Source of the DNA: UBA2988 sp965237965
GTDB taxonomy: Bacteria > Gemmatimonadota > Gemmatimonadetes > Longimicrobiales > Gaopeijiaceae
Direction: 5' to 3'
DNA length: 64,000 bases
Assembly: GCA_965237965.1 (NCBI GenBank)
Contig: CBDEGT010000003.1
Location: 372,001-436,000 of the forward strand
This document shows, piece after piece, positions 19,381 through 26,907 of the stretch. The position numbers and the translations under genes are program-made. Below the pieces are notes generated by a model that worked only from the letters and a program-made list of their open reading frames with translations, did not search any database and was not told the DNA's origin. The stretch's first letter is position 1. Each line of letters opens with the position of its first letter.

Positions 19381-19771
19381 GCTTCGATCCGTCCCTCGCG
19401 GGCCGCGTGCAGCAGCGCCGTCATCCCGCCCATCTTTCCGACCCGCGTGGCAGCTTCCGGATCATCTTCTCCGCCGTCTGGGCCCGTCCCTCCGCGTCCT
19501 CGACGGAGAAGTCTTGGAGCGACAGGTTTCCGGTCCGCAGCTGGTCGTTGTGGCATGTCACGCAGTACTGCTGGACGACCTCGGTGAGGGTCGCAGGCGG
19601 GACCGAGGAGGAAGGAGCAGTTGCGGGTTCCGTCAGGGCCTCGGGCGCGGCCGAAACGGCGTAAACGGCTCCGGCTTCGGGCCCGGACCGGGATGCCAGC
19701 GTGTCCGCAGGACCACCGTCCACTGCCAGCCACATCCCTGCGAACACAGCGCCAACGGGGAGTGCTTTCAT
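19381..19771 (-). pseudogene. Unit C remnant: DUF1592 N-terminus fused to ankyrin fragment
   Basis: From the ATG at 19771 the first ~105 codons match the unit A DUF1592 protein, including signal peptide and the CVTCH site. At 19448/19449 the sequence switches to 68 bases matching the ankyrin gene (unit A 582-649) and soon stops out of frame at 19421. In unit A these two points lie about 4.45 kb apart, so a single internal deletion of a full unit explains the junction. The rest of the ankyrin gene is also gone. Upstream coding insertions relative to A (APEALTEPATAPSS) show some divergence. Confidence 0.8.
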
Positions 19772-19834
19772 GCCTGCGTTCCTCGGTGCGTTGGAGACGC
19801 CTGCCCGGCTCCCACCACACCACGATAGCATATC

Positions 19835-19863
19835 CTTATAGGTCGGCGGTGGGGCCGTGTCAA
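19835..19863 (-). promoter_or_regulatory. Sigma-70 type promoter of the unit C remnant
   Basis: TTGACA (19863-19858) and TATAAG (19840-19835), 17-base spacer, same placement relative to the ATG as in unit A. It now drives only the truncated reading frame. Confidence 0.7.
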
Positions 19864-19977
19864 GGCTCATCCGTGCCGCTAAGGGCGCATAATTGCGTTG
19901 GGTTGCTCGACCCGCCCAGCCAGCACACAAATCATACGGTTCGCACATTCGCATGTGCGGGAGGTCGGACATCTGTC

Positions 19978-20178
19978 GTAGAGACAACACTGGGAGAACG
20001 GATCGCCTTGGCCCGGAAGCGGGCTCGGCTATCTCAGGAGGCGCTGGCCGAGCTGGTAGGGGCGGGCGGGGAGGCGGCCGGCCGAAGCACCGTCTGGTAA
20101 TTGGGAGACGGGGAAAGTCGTCCCGGACGGCCGCTTCCTGCTGAAGCTGCCCGATGTGTTGGGTGTGTCCGCCGAAAC
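19978..20178 (+). pseudogene. Broken copy of the XRE regulator
   Basis: Matches the XRE gene at 5609-5908 for its first ~60 codons, but the TTG start is GTA, an extra base in the recognition-helix region (ACCGTCTGGTAA for ACCGTCAGTAA) creates a stop, and the 3' third is deleted after GTGTCCGCCGA. It cannot make the regulator. From 20179 to 20699 no gene is supported: the stretch is a mosaic of the unit A spacer plus a ~235 bp insertion. Confidence 0.8.
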
Positions 20179-20352
20179 CACCAACGTGTCCTTTAACCCG
20201 AGCGGCATAACCCCTCCCCGCCCGAGAAGTGAACCGACCCGATTAAATCCCGAAGATCCGGCCTGCCGAAAAAACATCAACAACCGCGGCCAGTGTCTCG
20301 TTTTGCTCCGGGATAGAAAGACGGCACGCCTCCGAAAGTAGCCGGTCGCAAC

Positions 20353-20587
20353 GTCAAGTGGTGCTACAGGTACATAATCCCTGATCCGTGACCGGCTCCT
20401 TCCCTCACCCCCCGGGGAAAGGAAGGGAAACGAAAACCACCTGAAAGACGGGCTGCGTGAGGCGGGATGTCTCTGGCACGACCAGTCTGCCCGTCGCCGG
20501 CCGGAAGTCTGGGCTTCGCGGCTCATGAGGATGGGATTCGCACCGGCGGTTTGGCCAGCAGAGCACGAAATGCCCCCGAACTGGGAC
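20353..20587. other. ~235 bp insertion of unknown origin in unit C spacer
   Basis: Unit A reads GGTCGCAAC directly followed by CCCTCGCGCG; in unit C the two halves are separated by about 235 bases. The insert contains a CCTTCC/GGAAGG hairpin around CCCCGGGG. I see no convincing terminal inverted repeats, target duplication or reading frame. Confidence 0.5.
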
Positions 20588-20699
20588 CCCTCGCGCGCTC
20601 CAGCGTAGGCGGCTGGAACCAACAGGACCAGCTGCCTCAGAGCTCGACGAGAGGCCAGATCAGGGGCATTCGAGCGGCCTCCGCCATGACTCCTGCAGT

Positions 20700-21620
20700 T
20701 TACCTCGAGGTAGTTCTCTCCCTCTGCGACACGACCTCCCACGCGATCCTCTGCAACTCCATGGCTGAGGCGACGGGCATATCAACCAGCGGCACGCGGA
20801 GGTTGTTATTCACGCGCATCCGGGCTGACCAAGTCGGTGCCGGTATGCGGCCGATTGGCCGGCCATAGATGAGCGTGGGTGCACCGGCAGGATCGCGTCC
20901 CGTGATCATCGAGTATACGACCAGACCTTCGAGGTAGGAGCCCACCTCAGAGGGGTGTGATCCGTCGTACATGTATGTATTGAGGGATATTAGGCGCTGT
21001 CGCGTCTCCTCGAACGCGTCCGCGATCGGAGCGACCTCGATGCCGAGCTCGCGCGCGATCGAAATATGAGCATCCCCGATCTGCTTCCATACCTGTAGGC
21101 GCTCCGCGTCGAACCGTGCAAGCCGGCGAGGCGGGCTCGGGAACAGGATGGTCTCAGCCCCCTTCGCACGGATCAGATCGACCAACGCGCGGACGGAGTT
21201 GTGGAACTCCGCAACATCGCCGATAACGAACTCCCTCTCCGGCTCCGGCCAGATGGGGAGGGTCGGCGACTCAATGTTCCCGGGAAGGAGGGCGACCTCC
21301 TGCAGGATCACGTAATCCCATTCGGTATCGCCTTCGATCAGCTTCCGAGCTTGGCCCTCCAGATGATCCTTTAGAAGTGGTGCACCCGCCATCGTCGGAA
21401 CGATGATGGGCCCGAGCGGATCCGCGGCCGCGATGCCCGCGACGATGTCGCCCAGGTTATTGGAGAAAAGCTGGCTGTTTCCAGCGAACAGGACGTGGAG
21501 GACCTCACGCTCATACGAAGCTTGAGCCATCGCCGGTCGGGGGACCGCCATGCCCCCCAGAAGGAGGGCACCTATCAGAGCCCTCCTGCCTCCAACTGTG
21601 CAACCGATGCGCTCCATCAT
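20700..21620 (-). CDS. Exported SGNH/GDSL-like hydrolase, unit C
   Basis: A 306-residue near-identical copy of the unit A hydrolase (same signal peptide, FAGNSQLFSNNL and DGSHPSEVGSYL). It differs mainly by a short segment near the C-terminus (RPIGRIPAPTWSARMRVNNN), which in unit A is shortened. ATG at 21620 after AGGTGG. Unlike copy A it has a consensus promoter about 200 bases upstream. It is the only intact gene left in unit C. Confidence 0.75.
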   Translation of the reverse strand: MMERIGCTVGGRRALIGALLLGGMAVPRPAMAQASYEREVLHVLFAGNSQLFSNNLGDIVAGIAAADPLGPIIVPTMAGAPLLKDHLEGQARKLIEGDTEWDYVILQEVALLPGNIESPTLPIWPEPEREFVIGDVAEFHNSVRALVDLIRAKGAETILFPSPPRRLARFDAERLQVWKQIGDAHISIARELGIEVAPIADAFEETRQRLISLNTYMYDGSHPSEVGSYLEGLVVYSMITGRDPAGAPTLIYGRPIGRIPAPTWSARMRVNNNLRVPLVDMPVASAMELQRIAWEVVSQRERTTSR

Positions 21621-21820
21621 CAGACCACCTCTCGTGTGGAATTGTGAAGACCAGCAAACGCCGCCCACTCGCTACGAGGGTGCGTGTCGAAGAGTAGGGA
21701 GGATAAACAAGCTCTCGACTTCATAACTCCTCCTGGCTTGAGAGCAGACCGACCAGCGGACTTGCCTGGAGCTACCTTCCACCCCAAGGTGACCAAGAAC
21801 CCTTGGGACAGATCGCCGAT

Positions 21821-21849
21821 TTTATAGGTTGGCGGGTGGGCCGTGTCAA
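21821..21849 (-). promoter_or_regulatory. Third copy of the TTGACA-17-TATAAA promoter
   Basis: TTGACA (21849-21844) and TATAAA (21826-21821) with a 17-base spacer, within ~48 bases homologous to the unit A promoter region (5469-5516). It points at the unit C SGNH gene. Homology stops at 21871 exactly where the IS3-type sequence begins. Confidence 0.65.
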
Positions 21850-21900
21850 GGCTCATATGTGCGGCGAATGGTGACGTGCCCCCAGTGGCGGTACCACTTC

Positions 21901-22797
21901 CTATGTTAGACCCAGAGCCACCGGCGGCTCCTGGAGCTGAGGCATCCTGAGGAACCAAGGCGAAGGTTTGATCGTCTCCGGGGCCGGGGGACGACCGCCG
22001 CAGGCGCTGTGGGGTCGGACGGTATTGTACAGTCTTCTCCACTGTTCTACGAGGACGACCGCCTCAGGCAGCGTGTAGAATATCTCGCCGTTCAGGAATT
22101 CGTCCCTTAGCTTGCCGTTGAAGCTCTCGTTGTAACCGTTCTCCCACGGACTACCGGGCTCGATGTAGAGCGTCTGCACACCTAGCCTGGCGAGCCACCG
22201 CCGCACGAGCTGGGCCGTGAACTCCGGACCGTTGTCCGAACGTAGATGCTGGGGTGGACCGTGACGAACGAAGAGATCTACCAGCACCTCGAGTACGTCA
22301 TGCGCTCGAGTCCTCCGTCCTACCTTGATCGCCAGACATTGTCTCGTGTACTCGTCGAGCACTGTGAGCAGCTTCAGGGCTCGTCCGTCCGCGGTCCGTG
22401 TGCTCACGAAGTCATACGACCAGACATGGTTATCGTGCAGCGGCCTGAGCCGGATACAGGAGCCGTCGTTCAGCCACAAGCGACCCCGCTTGGGTTGGCG
22501 TTTGGGCACTTTCAGGCCCTCTCGACGCCAGATCCGCTCCACCCGCTTGTGGTTCACGGACCAACCCTCGATGCGCAGCAGGTTCGTCACCTGCCGGTAT
22601 CCGTAGCGACCGAAACGGCTCGCCAGCCGCACCACGTCTTCTAGGAGCGCTGCCTCGTCGGAACGCACCTTCCTGATCCGGCGTTGCGTCGTCCGTGGCT
22701 GGCCCAGCACCCGGCACGCGCGCCTCTCTCCCACCCCGAGCCGCTGACGTGCATGCACCACACACCTCCGTCGGCGCTCGGGGCTCAGAAGTTTCCC
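21901..22797 (-). CDS. IS3-family OrfB transposase (DDE), made by -1 frameshift
   Basis: In the -1 frame relative to OrfA, about 298 residues read from the slippery site. The rve-type integrase core shows D in VWSYDFV, D in SDNGPEF and E in NGYNESFNGKLRDEF, with HTH_21-like GRYGYRQVTNLL upstream. It continues OrfA as KLLSPERRRRC, as expected for an OrfAB fusion. No independent start with an RBS is obvious. The frame is intact, so the element may be active. Confidence 0.85.
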   Translation of the reverse strand, partial: GKLLSPERRRRCVVHARQRLGVGERRACRVLGQPRTTQRRIRKVRSDEAALLEDVVRLASRFGRYGYRQVTNLLRIEGWSVNHKRVERIWRREGLKVPKRQPKRGRLWLNDGSCIRLRPLHDNHVWSYDFVSTRTADGRALKLLTVLDEYTRQCLAIKVGRRTRAHDVLEVLVDLFVRHGPPQHLRSDNGPEFTAQLVRRWLARLGVQTLYIEPGSPWENGYNESFNGKLRDEFLNGEIFYTLPEAVVLVEQWRRLYNTVRPHSACGGRPPAPETIKPSPWFLRMPQLQEPPVALGLT

Positions 22798-23063
22798 TTG
22801 GCCGCTTCCTCCAGGATCAGCTTGTCCACCGTCAGGTTCGCCACCGCCCGCTTCAGGTGTGCGTTCTCTCGCTCCAGTTCCTTGAACTTGCGCGCCTGAT
22901 CCACCCCCATTCCCCCAAATTCCTTCCGCCACCGGTAGTACGTCTGCTCGCTGATCCCGAGCTCACGGCTCACCATCGCTGCCGTCTTCCCCCTCGCCAG
23001 CCCAACTTCAGCCTCTCTCAGTGCCGTAATGATCTGCTCCGGGGTATGCCTCCTCCTGCCCAT
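22785..23063 (-). CDS. IS3-family OrfA (HTH protein)
   Basis: A 92-residue protein: GRRRHTPEQIITALREAEVG, an HTH (AAMVSRELGISEQTYYRWRKE) and a leucine-zipper-like C-terminal helix (FKELERENAHLKRAVANL). It binds the element ends and regulates transposition. ATG at 23063 chosen over an upstream frame to 23138 because the canonical family start is MGRRRH-like. The gene ends in the -1 slippery sequence. Confidence 0.85.
   Translation of the reverse strand: MGRRRHTPEQIITALREAEVGLARGKTAAMVSRELGISEQTYYRWRKEFGGMGVDQARKFKELERENAHLKRAVANLTVDKLILEEAAKGNF
22791..22797 (-). promoter_or_regulatory. Programmed -1 frameshift heptamer GGGAAAC
   Basis: In the OrfA frame the end reads AAG GGA AAC TTC TGA, giving the X XXY YYZ heptamer G GGA AAC two codons before the OrfA stop. 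Slipping back one base gives AAA CTT CTG and joins the OrfB frame. Typical of IS3 elements. Confidence 0.75.
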
Positions 23064-23935
23064 GCTGACCTCCCTGTAGCTGCGACCAGGTGCCCTAGTA
23101 GAGATCCTGCGAATCGCTGCCGTTTGGACAGCCCACATCGGCCTAGATCGAGGGCCACACCGTCGACAGCTTGAAGCACGGCAGTGAGTTGAGAGTCTTA
23201 CGGATCGTGGTCTCGGTGAGTGTATTCAGCGTAATGCCCGAGGGAGGGCACTGACTCTTTCTCATTGACGCCGAGACCGTGATTCCGCCGCCTGCCTTCG
23301 AGTTCGGTGACGCAACCTGTTCAAGCGAGCCGTGAGCGAGCAGCGCACCACCGGGGTCACGACGAACCCGGTGGCGGCCATGTTCTCGAAGCCGACACCC
23401 CGAACAACCGAGGCACCCTACCTCGAACCTGAAGAGGCGGCGATCCTGCTCGAATCAGCGAGGACGTACAAGGTGGACCCAGAGGGCGGTGCCTTCGCGT
23501 ACATGTACCCACTCCTCGCCACGTTCCTGCTCACGGGCGGGCGTCGCTCCGAGGTCCTGGGGCTCGACGTGGACGACGTGAGCCTATCCCTCAGGAAGGT
23601 CTACATCCGGCCGAACAAGTGGCGTCGTCTAAAGACCGACGGGAGCACGCGCACCGTGCCGCTCTGGCCTCAACTGCGCACGATCCTTGAAGCCTACTTT
23701 GCCGACCGCGAACGGGAGGGTGGCTTAGGCGGCCTGCTCTTTCCGGCAGTACGGGAGGGTGGCAAGGAAGCTATGCTGGTCGATCCTCGGAAGCCGCTGG
23801 CCAAGATCGCCGGGCGGGCCGGTCTCAACACCCCGGTGCTCCTCCACAGCCTTAGGCACACCTACACGGCCCAGCGGCTCCAGACGTGCGACCGGGGCCG
23901 TCCCGTGGCGATCTACACGGTCGCCCGAGAGCTAG

Positions 23936-25137
23936 GAATACTCTGAATAAGTCGGTCCCTGGGACATTAGATTTACGGGGCGGGAGTTCAAGGGCTGAGC
24001 GGGACGATCGGGGAGGCGGACGATGGAGCAGGTGACGTTCGCGGATGTGGAGTACGAGGGGAAGAAGCGGCGGACGCGGCGGGAGCTGTTTCTGGAGCGG
24101 ATGGAGGCGCTGATTCCGTGGGAGCGTCTGGAGGCGCGGATTCGGCCGTTGTATCCGAAGGCGGGGCGGGGGCGGCAGCCGTACCCGTTGGCGGCGATGC
24201 TGAGGATTCACTGCGTGCAGCTGTTCTACAACCTGAGCGACCCGGGGATGGAGGACATGCTGTACGAGATCGAGTCGGTGCGGCGGTTCGCGGGGCTGCG
24301 TTTGACGGGTCCGCTGCCGGACGAGACGACGATTCTGAACTTTCGGCACCTGCTGGAGCGGCACAGGCTGGGGCGTGGTTTGTTCGAGGAGATCAACGCG
24401 CACCTGGCGGAGCGGGGCTACCGGGTGCGGGCGGGGACGATCGTGGACGCGAGCATCATCGCGGCGCCGTCATCGACGAAGAACCGGGAGGGGGCGCGGG
24501 ATCCGGAGATGCATCAGACGAGGAAGGGCAACGAGTGGCACTTCGGGATGAAGGCGCACATCGGGGTGGACGCGGAGACGGGACTGGTGCATGGCGTGCG
24601 GGCGACGCCGGCGAACACGCACGATCTTCGGGAGGCGGGGGCGTTGCTTCACGGCGGCGAGGAGGAGGTGTGGGCGGACGCGGGCTACCGGGGGATCGAG
24701 AAGTGGGTGGACACGGGAGGCCGTCCGGTGCAGTGGCATGTGGCGATGAGACCGGGGCGGCGGCGGCTCCTGGAGCAGGGCGGGGCGCGGTGGCTGCGCG
24801 AGCGGGACAAGGCCTCGGTGCGGGCAAAGGTGGAGCACCCGTTCCTGTATGTGAAGCGCCGCTTCGGTTACCGGAAGGTTCGCTACCGCGGGCTGGCCAA
24901 GAACATGGAACGGATCGCGCTGCTCCTGGGCTTCGCGAACCTGCTTGTGGCGGGCCGCTATTCGACGGCGTGAGCGGCCGGCGCGGGAAACATCCGCCCA
25001 CGCGGGGCGCAACGAGGGGATCATCGGCCAGAACATGCCGGTTGGGCGCGTTTTCAGCCCGTCATCGCCCCCAAGACCGCTGAAACCGGCTCCCTCCGTC
25101 TCGCACCGCCCCCAGAAGGGCCTTGCTCAGAGCTTCC
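23936..25137 (+). mobile_element. IS5-family insertion sequence with CTAG target duplication
   Basis: CTAG stands on both sides (23932-23935 and 25138-25141), matching the YTAR-type 4-bp target duplications of IS5 elements. The ends are imperfect inverted repeats (GAATACTCTGAATAAG and GGAAGCTCTGAGCAAG). Length 1202 bp. Excision in silico restores the integrase frame, which fixes both ends. Confidence 0.9.
24023..24973 (+). CDS. IS5-family transposase
   Basis: A 316-residue IS5-type DDE transposase. N-terminal dimerisation/DNA-binding part (MEQVTFADVEYEGKKRRTRR, YPLAAMLRIHCVQLFYNLSD), then D in IVDASIIAAPSS, D in WADAGYRGIE, and the YREK-like region RAKVEHPFLYVKRRFGYRKV. The frame is full length for the family and undamaged. 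ATG with an upstream GGGGAGG. Confidence 0.93.
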   Translation: MEQVTFADVEYEGKKRRTRRELFLERMEALIPWERLEARIRPLYPKAGRGRQPYPLAAMLRIHCVQLFYNLSDPGMEDMLYEIESVRRFAGLRLTGPLPDETTILNFRHLLERHRLGRGLFEEINAHLAERGYRVRAGTIVDASIIAAPSSTKNREGARDPEMHQTRKGNEWHFGMKAHIGVDAETGLVHGVRATPANTHDLREAGALLHGGEEEVWADAGYRGIEKWVDTGGRPVQWHVAMRPGRRRLLEQGGARWLRERDKASVRAKVEHPFLYVKRRFGYRKVRYRGLAKNMERIALLLGFANLLVAGRYSTA

Positions 25138-25277
25138 CTAGGGCACCGCTCAACGGCCATGATCGAGAAGCGTTATGGGCACCTCCACGACCGCGCCCAG
25201 GCGGGTGGAACCGAGGTGGTCGAGTTTCGGGTCGAGCACCACGGCGAGAAGCTGCGCGATCGTCTGGAGGCGCTGGT

Positions 25278-25796
25278 ATGAGCGACCCGGAACGGGCTCG
25301 CCACACGGCGCATGAAATGGCGCGGTTCCTCGAAATCCATATGGCCCTCCACAACGCCCGTCGCTTGAGCAAGGACCCGTTCGCGGATCTTCCCGTGATC
25401 TGGGACGCCCTGCGGACGGCCTACGCCACCCACGTGCGGAATCTGCTTGAATTCTTCCATGAAGGGACGCCGAGGGGAGGGGGCAGGAAGGACGACATCA
25501 CCTACGGCGAGTTGTTGGCGTCGAATCGATACCGGAAGGACTGGCCAGCCGTGCACATAAGCCTCTGGGATCAAGCGACTCAGCTCGGTGCTCACATAAG
25601 CGGGAAGCGACCGGACCATGGAGACCTTCCAAAGTGGGAGGACCGAGGCTGCAACGCAGTTCTTCTCCCCATGATCGAGGATGCAGTCGGTCGCATCCCG
25701 GACTTACTGCGCCATGAGGGTGCCGACGTCCCAGCCCTCCTAGACACCTTCGTGGCTTGGCAACCCACTATCGCCAGCGTCGCGCCTCGCAGGTAA
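25278..25796 (+). CDS. Unknown protein, possibly HEPN-like, coupled to the integrase
   Basis: 172 residues, mostly helical. The ATG overlaps the integrase stop (ATGA), so it was translated with the integrase and belongs to the mobile element. A possible HEPN-type RNase motif is RNLLEFFH (R-N then H after six residues) near residue 55, followed by a KDDITYGELL stretch. HEPN proteins occur in toxin and antiphage systems, but one short motif is weak evidence and other helical folds are possible. No partner antitoxin is visible; between its stop and the tRNA there is only a hairpin. Confidence 0.6.
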   Translation: MSDPERARHTAHEMARFLEIHMALHNARRLSKDPFADLPVIWDALRTAYATHVRNLLEFFHEGTPRGGGRKDDITYGELLASNRYRKDWPAVHISLWDQATQLGAHISGKRPDHGDLPKWEDRGCNAVLLPMIEDAVGRIPDLLRHEGADVPALLDTFVAWQPTIASVAPRR

Positions 25797-25835
25797 AGCG
25801 TTTGTTACCGCTAGCGTTACCGAACTTGGATACAG

Positions 25836-25870
25836 AAGCGGGGCAGACACCGTAAGTGCTTGCCCCGCTT
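25836..25870 (-). terminator. Terminator hairpin 3' of tRNA-Gln
   Basis: Perfect 10-bp stem (AAGCGGGGCA with TGCCCCGCTT) and a 15-base loop, directly after the tRNA on the minus strand; may work in both directions, also ending the 25278-25796 transcript. Confidence 0.65.
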
Positions 25871-25874
25871 TAAG

Positions 25875-25945
25875 TAGCCCCCCCAGGATTCGAACCTGGA
25901 CCACAAGCTCCAAAGGCTCGTGTGCTGCCATTACACCAGAGGGCC
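25875..25945 (-). tRNA. tRNA-Gln (anticodon TTG)
   Basis: Read on the minus strand: acceptor GGCCCTC pairing with GGGGGCT (two G-T pairs), D-arm GTGTAATGGCAGC, anticodon loop CTTTGGA with TTG at positions 34-36, and T-arm CCAGG-TTCGAAT-CCTGG. CCA is not encoded. Its 3' end faces the integrase and the repeat-rich accessory region, the usual geometry for a tRNA used as attachment site. Confidence 0.92.
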
Positions 25946-25982
25946 CGCCGAAATCTGCCCAGCCCCCGGGGCCCGCTCAAGG

Positions 25983-26858
25983 CTACCGGATGGTGACGTC
26001 CGGCCACGCGGTCAGGGTGCGGACCCGGAAGAGCCTGCACGGCAGCGCCCGACCGACTACGTTCGCGGCGTCCTCCGCCTCCTTCTCGCTCCGGTACAGC
26101 GCGAAGCAGGCGGATCCGCTTCCGGCCAGAAGCGAGATCAACGAGCCCGTGGCACGCAGCGCACCCAGCGCCCGGCCCACCTCATCGAGGTCCTCCGCCA
26201 CCGCCTCCTCGAAGTCGTTGACGGCATCTCGTGCCACCGCCTCCCAACTCTCTGGTACGTTCAGTCCCCCTGAAGGTGCAGCCTCCGCGGTCAGCTCACG
26301 CCGGCGATCCAGGATCGCGTAGGCTCGGGCAGTCTGCATCGTGACGGGAGGCATCATTACCAACCCGGTCACCGGAGGGAGTGGATTCGACGGCTCCAGG
26401 CGCTCACCCCGCCCACGTCCGCGCGCGAGCGGCGAGGCACCGAGGAAGAAGGGCACGTCGGAGCCGAGCGAGGCCGCCAGCTCCTTCAGACGTGTGGAAT
26501 CGACGGCACCCGGGAAGAGACGGTCCAGCGCGCGCAGCGTCGCAGCAGCGTCGGAGGAGCCGCCTCCCAGCCCCGCGCCGGCCGGGATCCGCTTGTGCAG
26601 TCGCACGTGAAGGCCCGCGCCTTCCGCGACCGGCCCCGCCGCGACCAGGAAGGCCCGGGCCGCGCCCATAACGAGGTTGTCCGCGACCGGCCCCGCGTCC
26701 TCGCCCTCGACCACGAGCTCGATCCCCTCTCCGCCCCTGCTCACCTCCAGCTCGTCGTGGAGGTCGACCGCCTGGAAGAGCGTGTCCAACTCGTGGTAGC
26801 CGTCCGCACGCCGTCCGCCTACTCGGAGCGCCAGGTTGACCTTGGCGGGGGCGTGCAC
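25983..26858 (-). CDS. ispE: 4-diphosphocytidyl-2-C-methyl-D-erythritol kinase
   Basis: GHMP-family kinase of the non-mevalonate isoprenoid route, phosphorylating CDP-methylerythritol. Visible: N-terminal APAKVNLALRV, GYHELDTLFQAVDL, the ATP-binding PAGAGLGGGSSDAAATL (about 92-108), SDVPFFL, and LAGSGSACFAL near the end. The GTG at 26858 is the nearest usual start to the PAKVN motif. A CTG at 26894, seven bases after a good AGGAGG and right behind the upstream gene's stop, is a plausible alternative adding 12 residues. Last gene of a long minus-strand run. Confidence 0.92.
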   Translation of the reverse strand: MHAPAKVNLALRVGGRRADGYHELDTLFQAVDLHDELEVSRGGEGIELVVEGEDAGPVADNLVMGAARAFLVAAGPVAEGAGLHVRLHKRIPAGAGLGGGSSDAAATLRALDRLFPGAVDSTRLKELAASLGSDVPFFLGASPLARGRGRGERLEPSNPLPPVTGLVMMPPVTMQTARAYAILDRRRELTAEAAPSGGLNVPESWEAVARDAVNDFEEAVAEDLDEVGRALGALRATGSLISLLAGSGSACFALYRSEKEAEDAANVVGRALPCRLFRVRTLTAWPDVTIR

Positions 26859-26907
26859 CGATAGGATCGATTCCCGCGATCCCGATGCGCTCAGCTCGAT
26901 TCCTCCT

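Larger units (their letters stand above)
19449..21665. repeat. Duplicated segment, copy C (partner 5099-7285)
   Basis: Second copy of the segment described at 5099-7285, in the same orientation and 14.35 kb away. It starts at the deletion junction inside DUF1592 and ends just upstream of the SGNH start, where unrelated sequence (21666-21820) begins. Confidence 0.85.
21872..23100 (-). mobile_element. IS3-family insertion sequence
   Basis: Contains overlapping orfA and orfB with an IS3-type layout. The left end is placed at 21872 (TGACGTGCCCCC) because homology to the unit A promoter region breaks exactly there. The right end is uncertain: weakly matching inverted sequence ends near 23100. No target duplication could be confirmed because the right flank is unrelated to unit A. 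From 23101 to 23310 nothing recognisable is seen. Confidence 0.75.
23311..25281 (+). pseudogene. Tyrosine integrase, 5'-truncated and split by IS5-type element
   Basis: Open from 23311 (in-frame stop just before) with FKRAVSEQ...NPVAAM, the end of a core-binding domain, then the catalytic domain: Arg in LLTGGRRSEVLGL, Lys in RRLKTDG, and HSLRHTY. At 23935 the IS5-type element interrupts it. Removing the element and one CTAG restores VARELGHRSTAMIEKRYGHLHDRA, with the Tyr nucleophile in KRYGHL, and a stop at 25279-25281. The first ~150 residues are missing upstream, so two independent events broke it. It was presumably the integrase of the island ending at the nearby tRNA-Gln. Confidence 0.85.

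Noticed and set aside
20520..20560. Second copy of the tRNA 3' end (GGGATTCGCACCGG) as left attachment site
   Set aside because: Only a few bases match the T-arm and the flanking acceptor sequence does not.
23101..23310. Missing N-terminal half of the integrase between the IS3 element and 23311
   Set aside because: No frame in this stretch reads like a SAM-like or core-binding domain, so the 5' part is considered lost.
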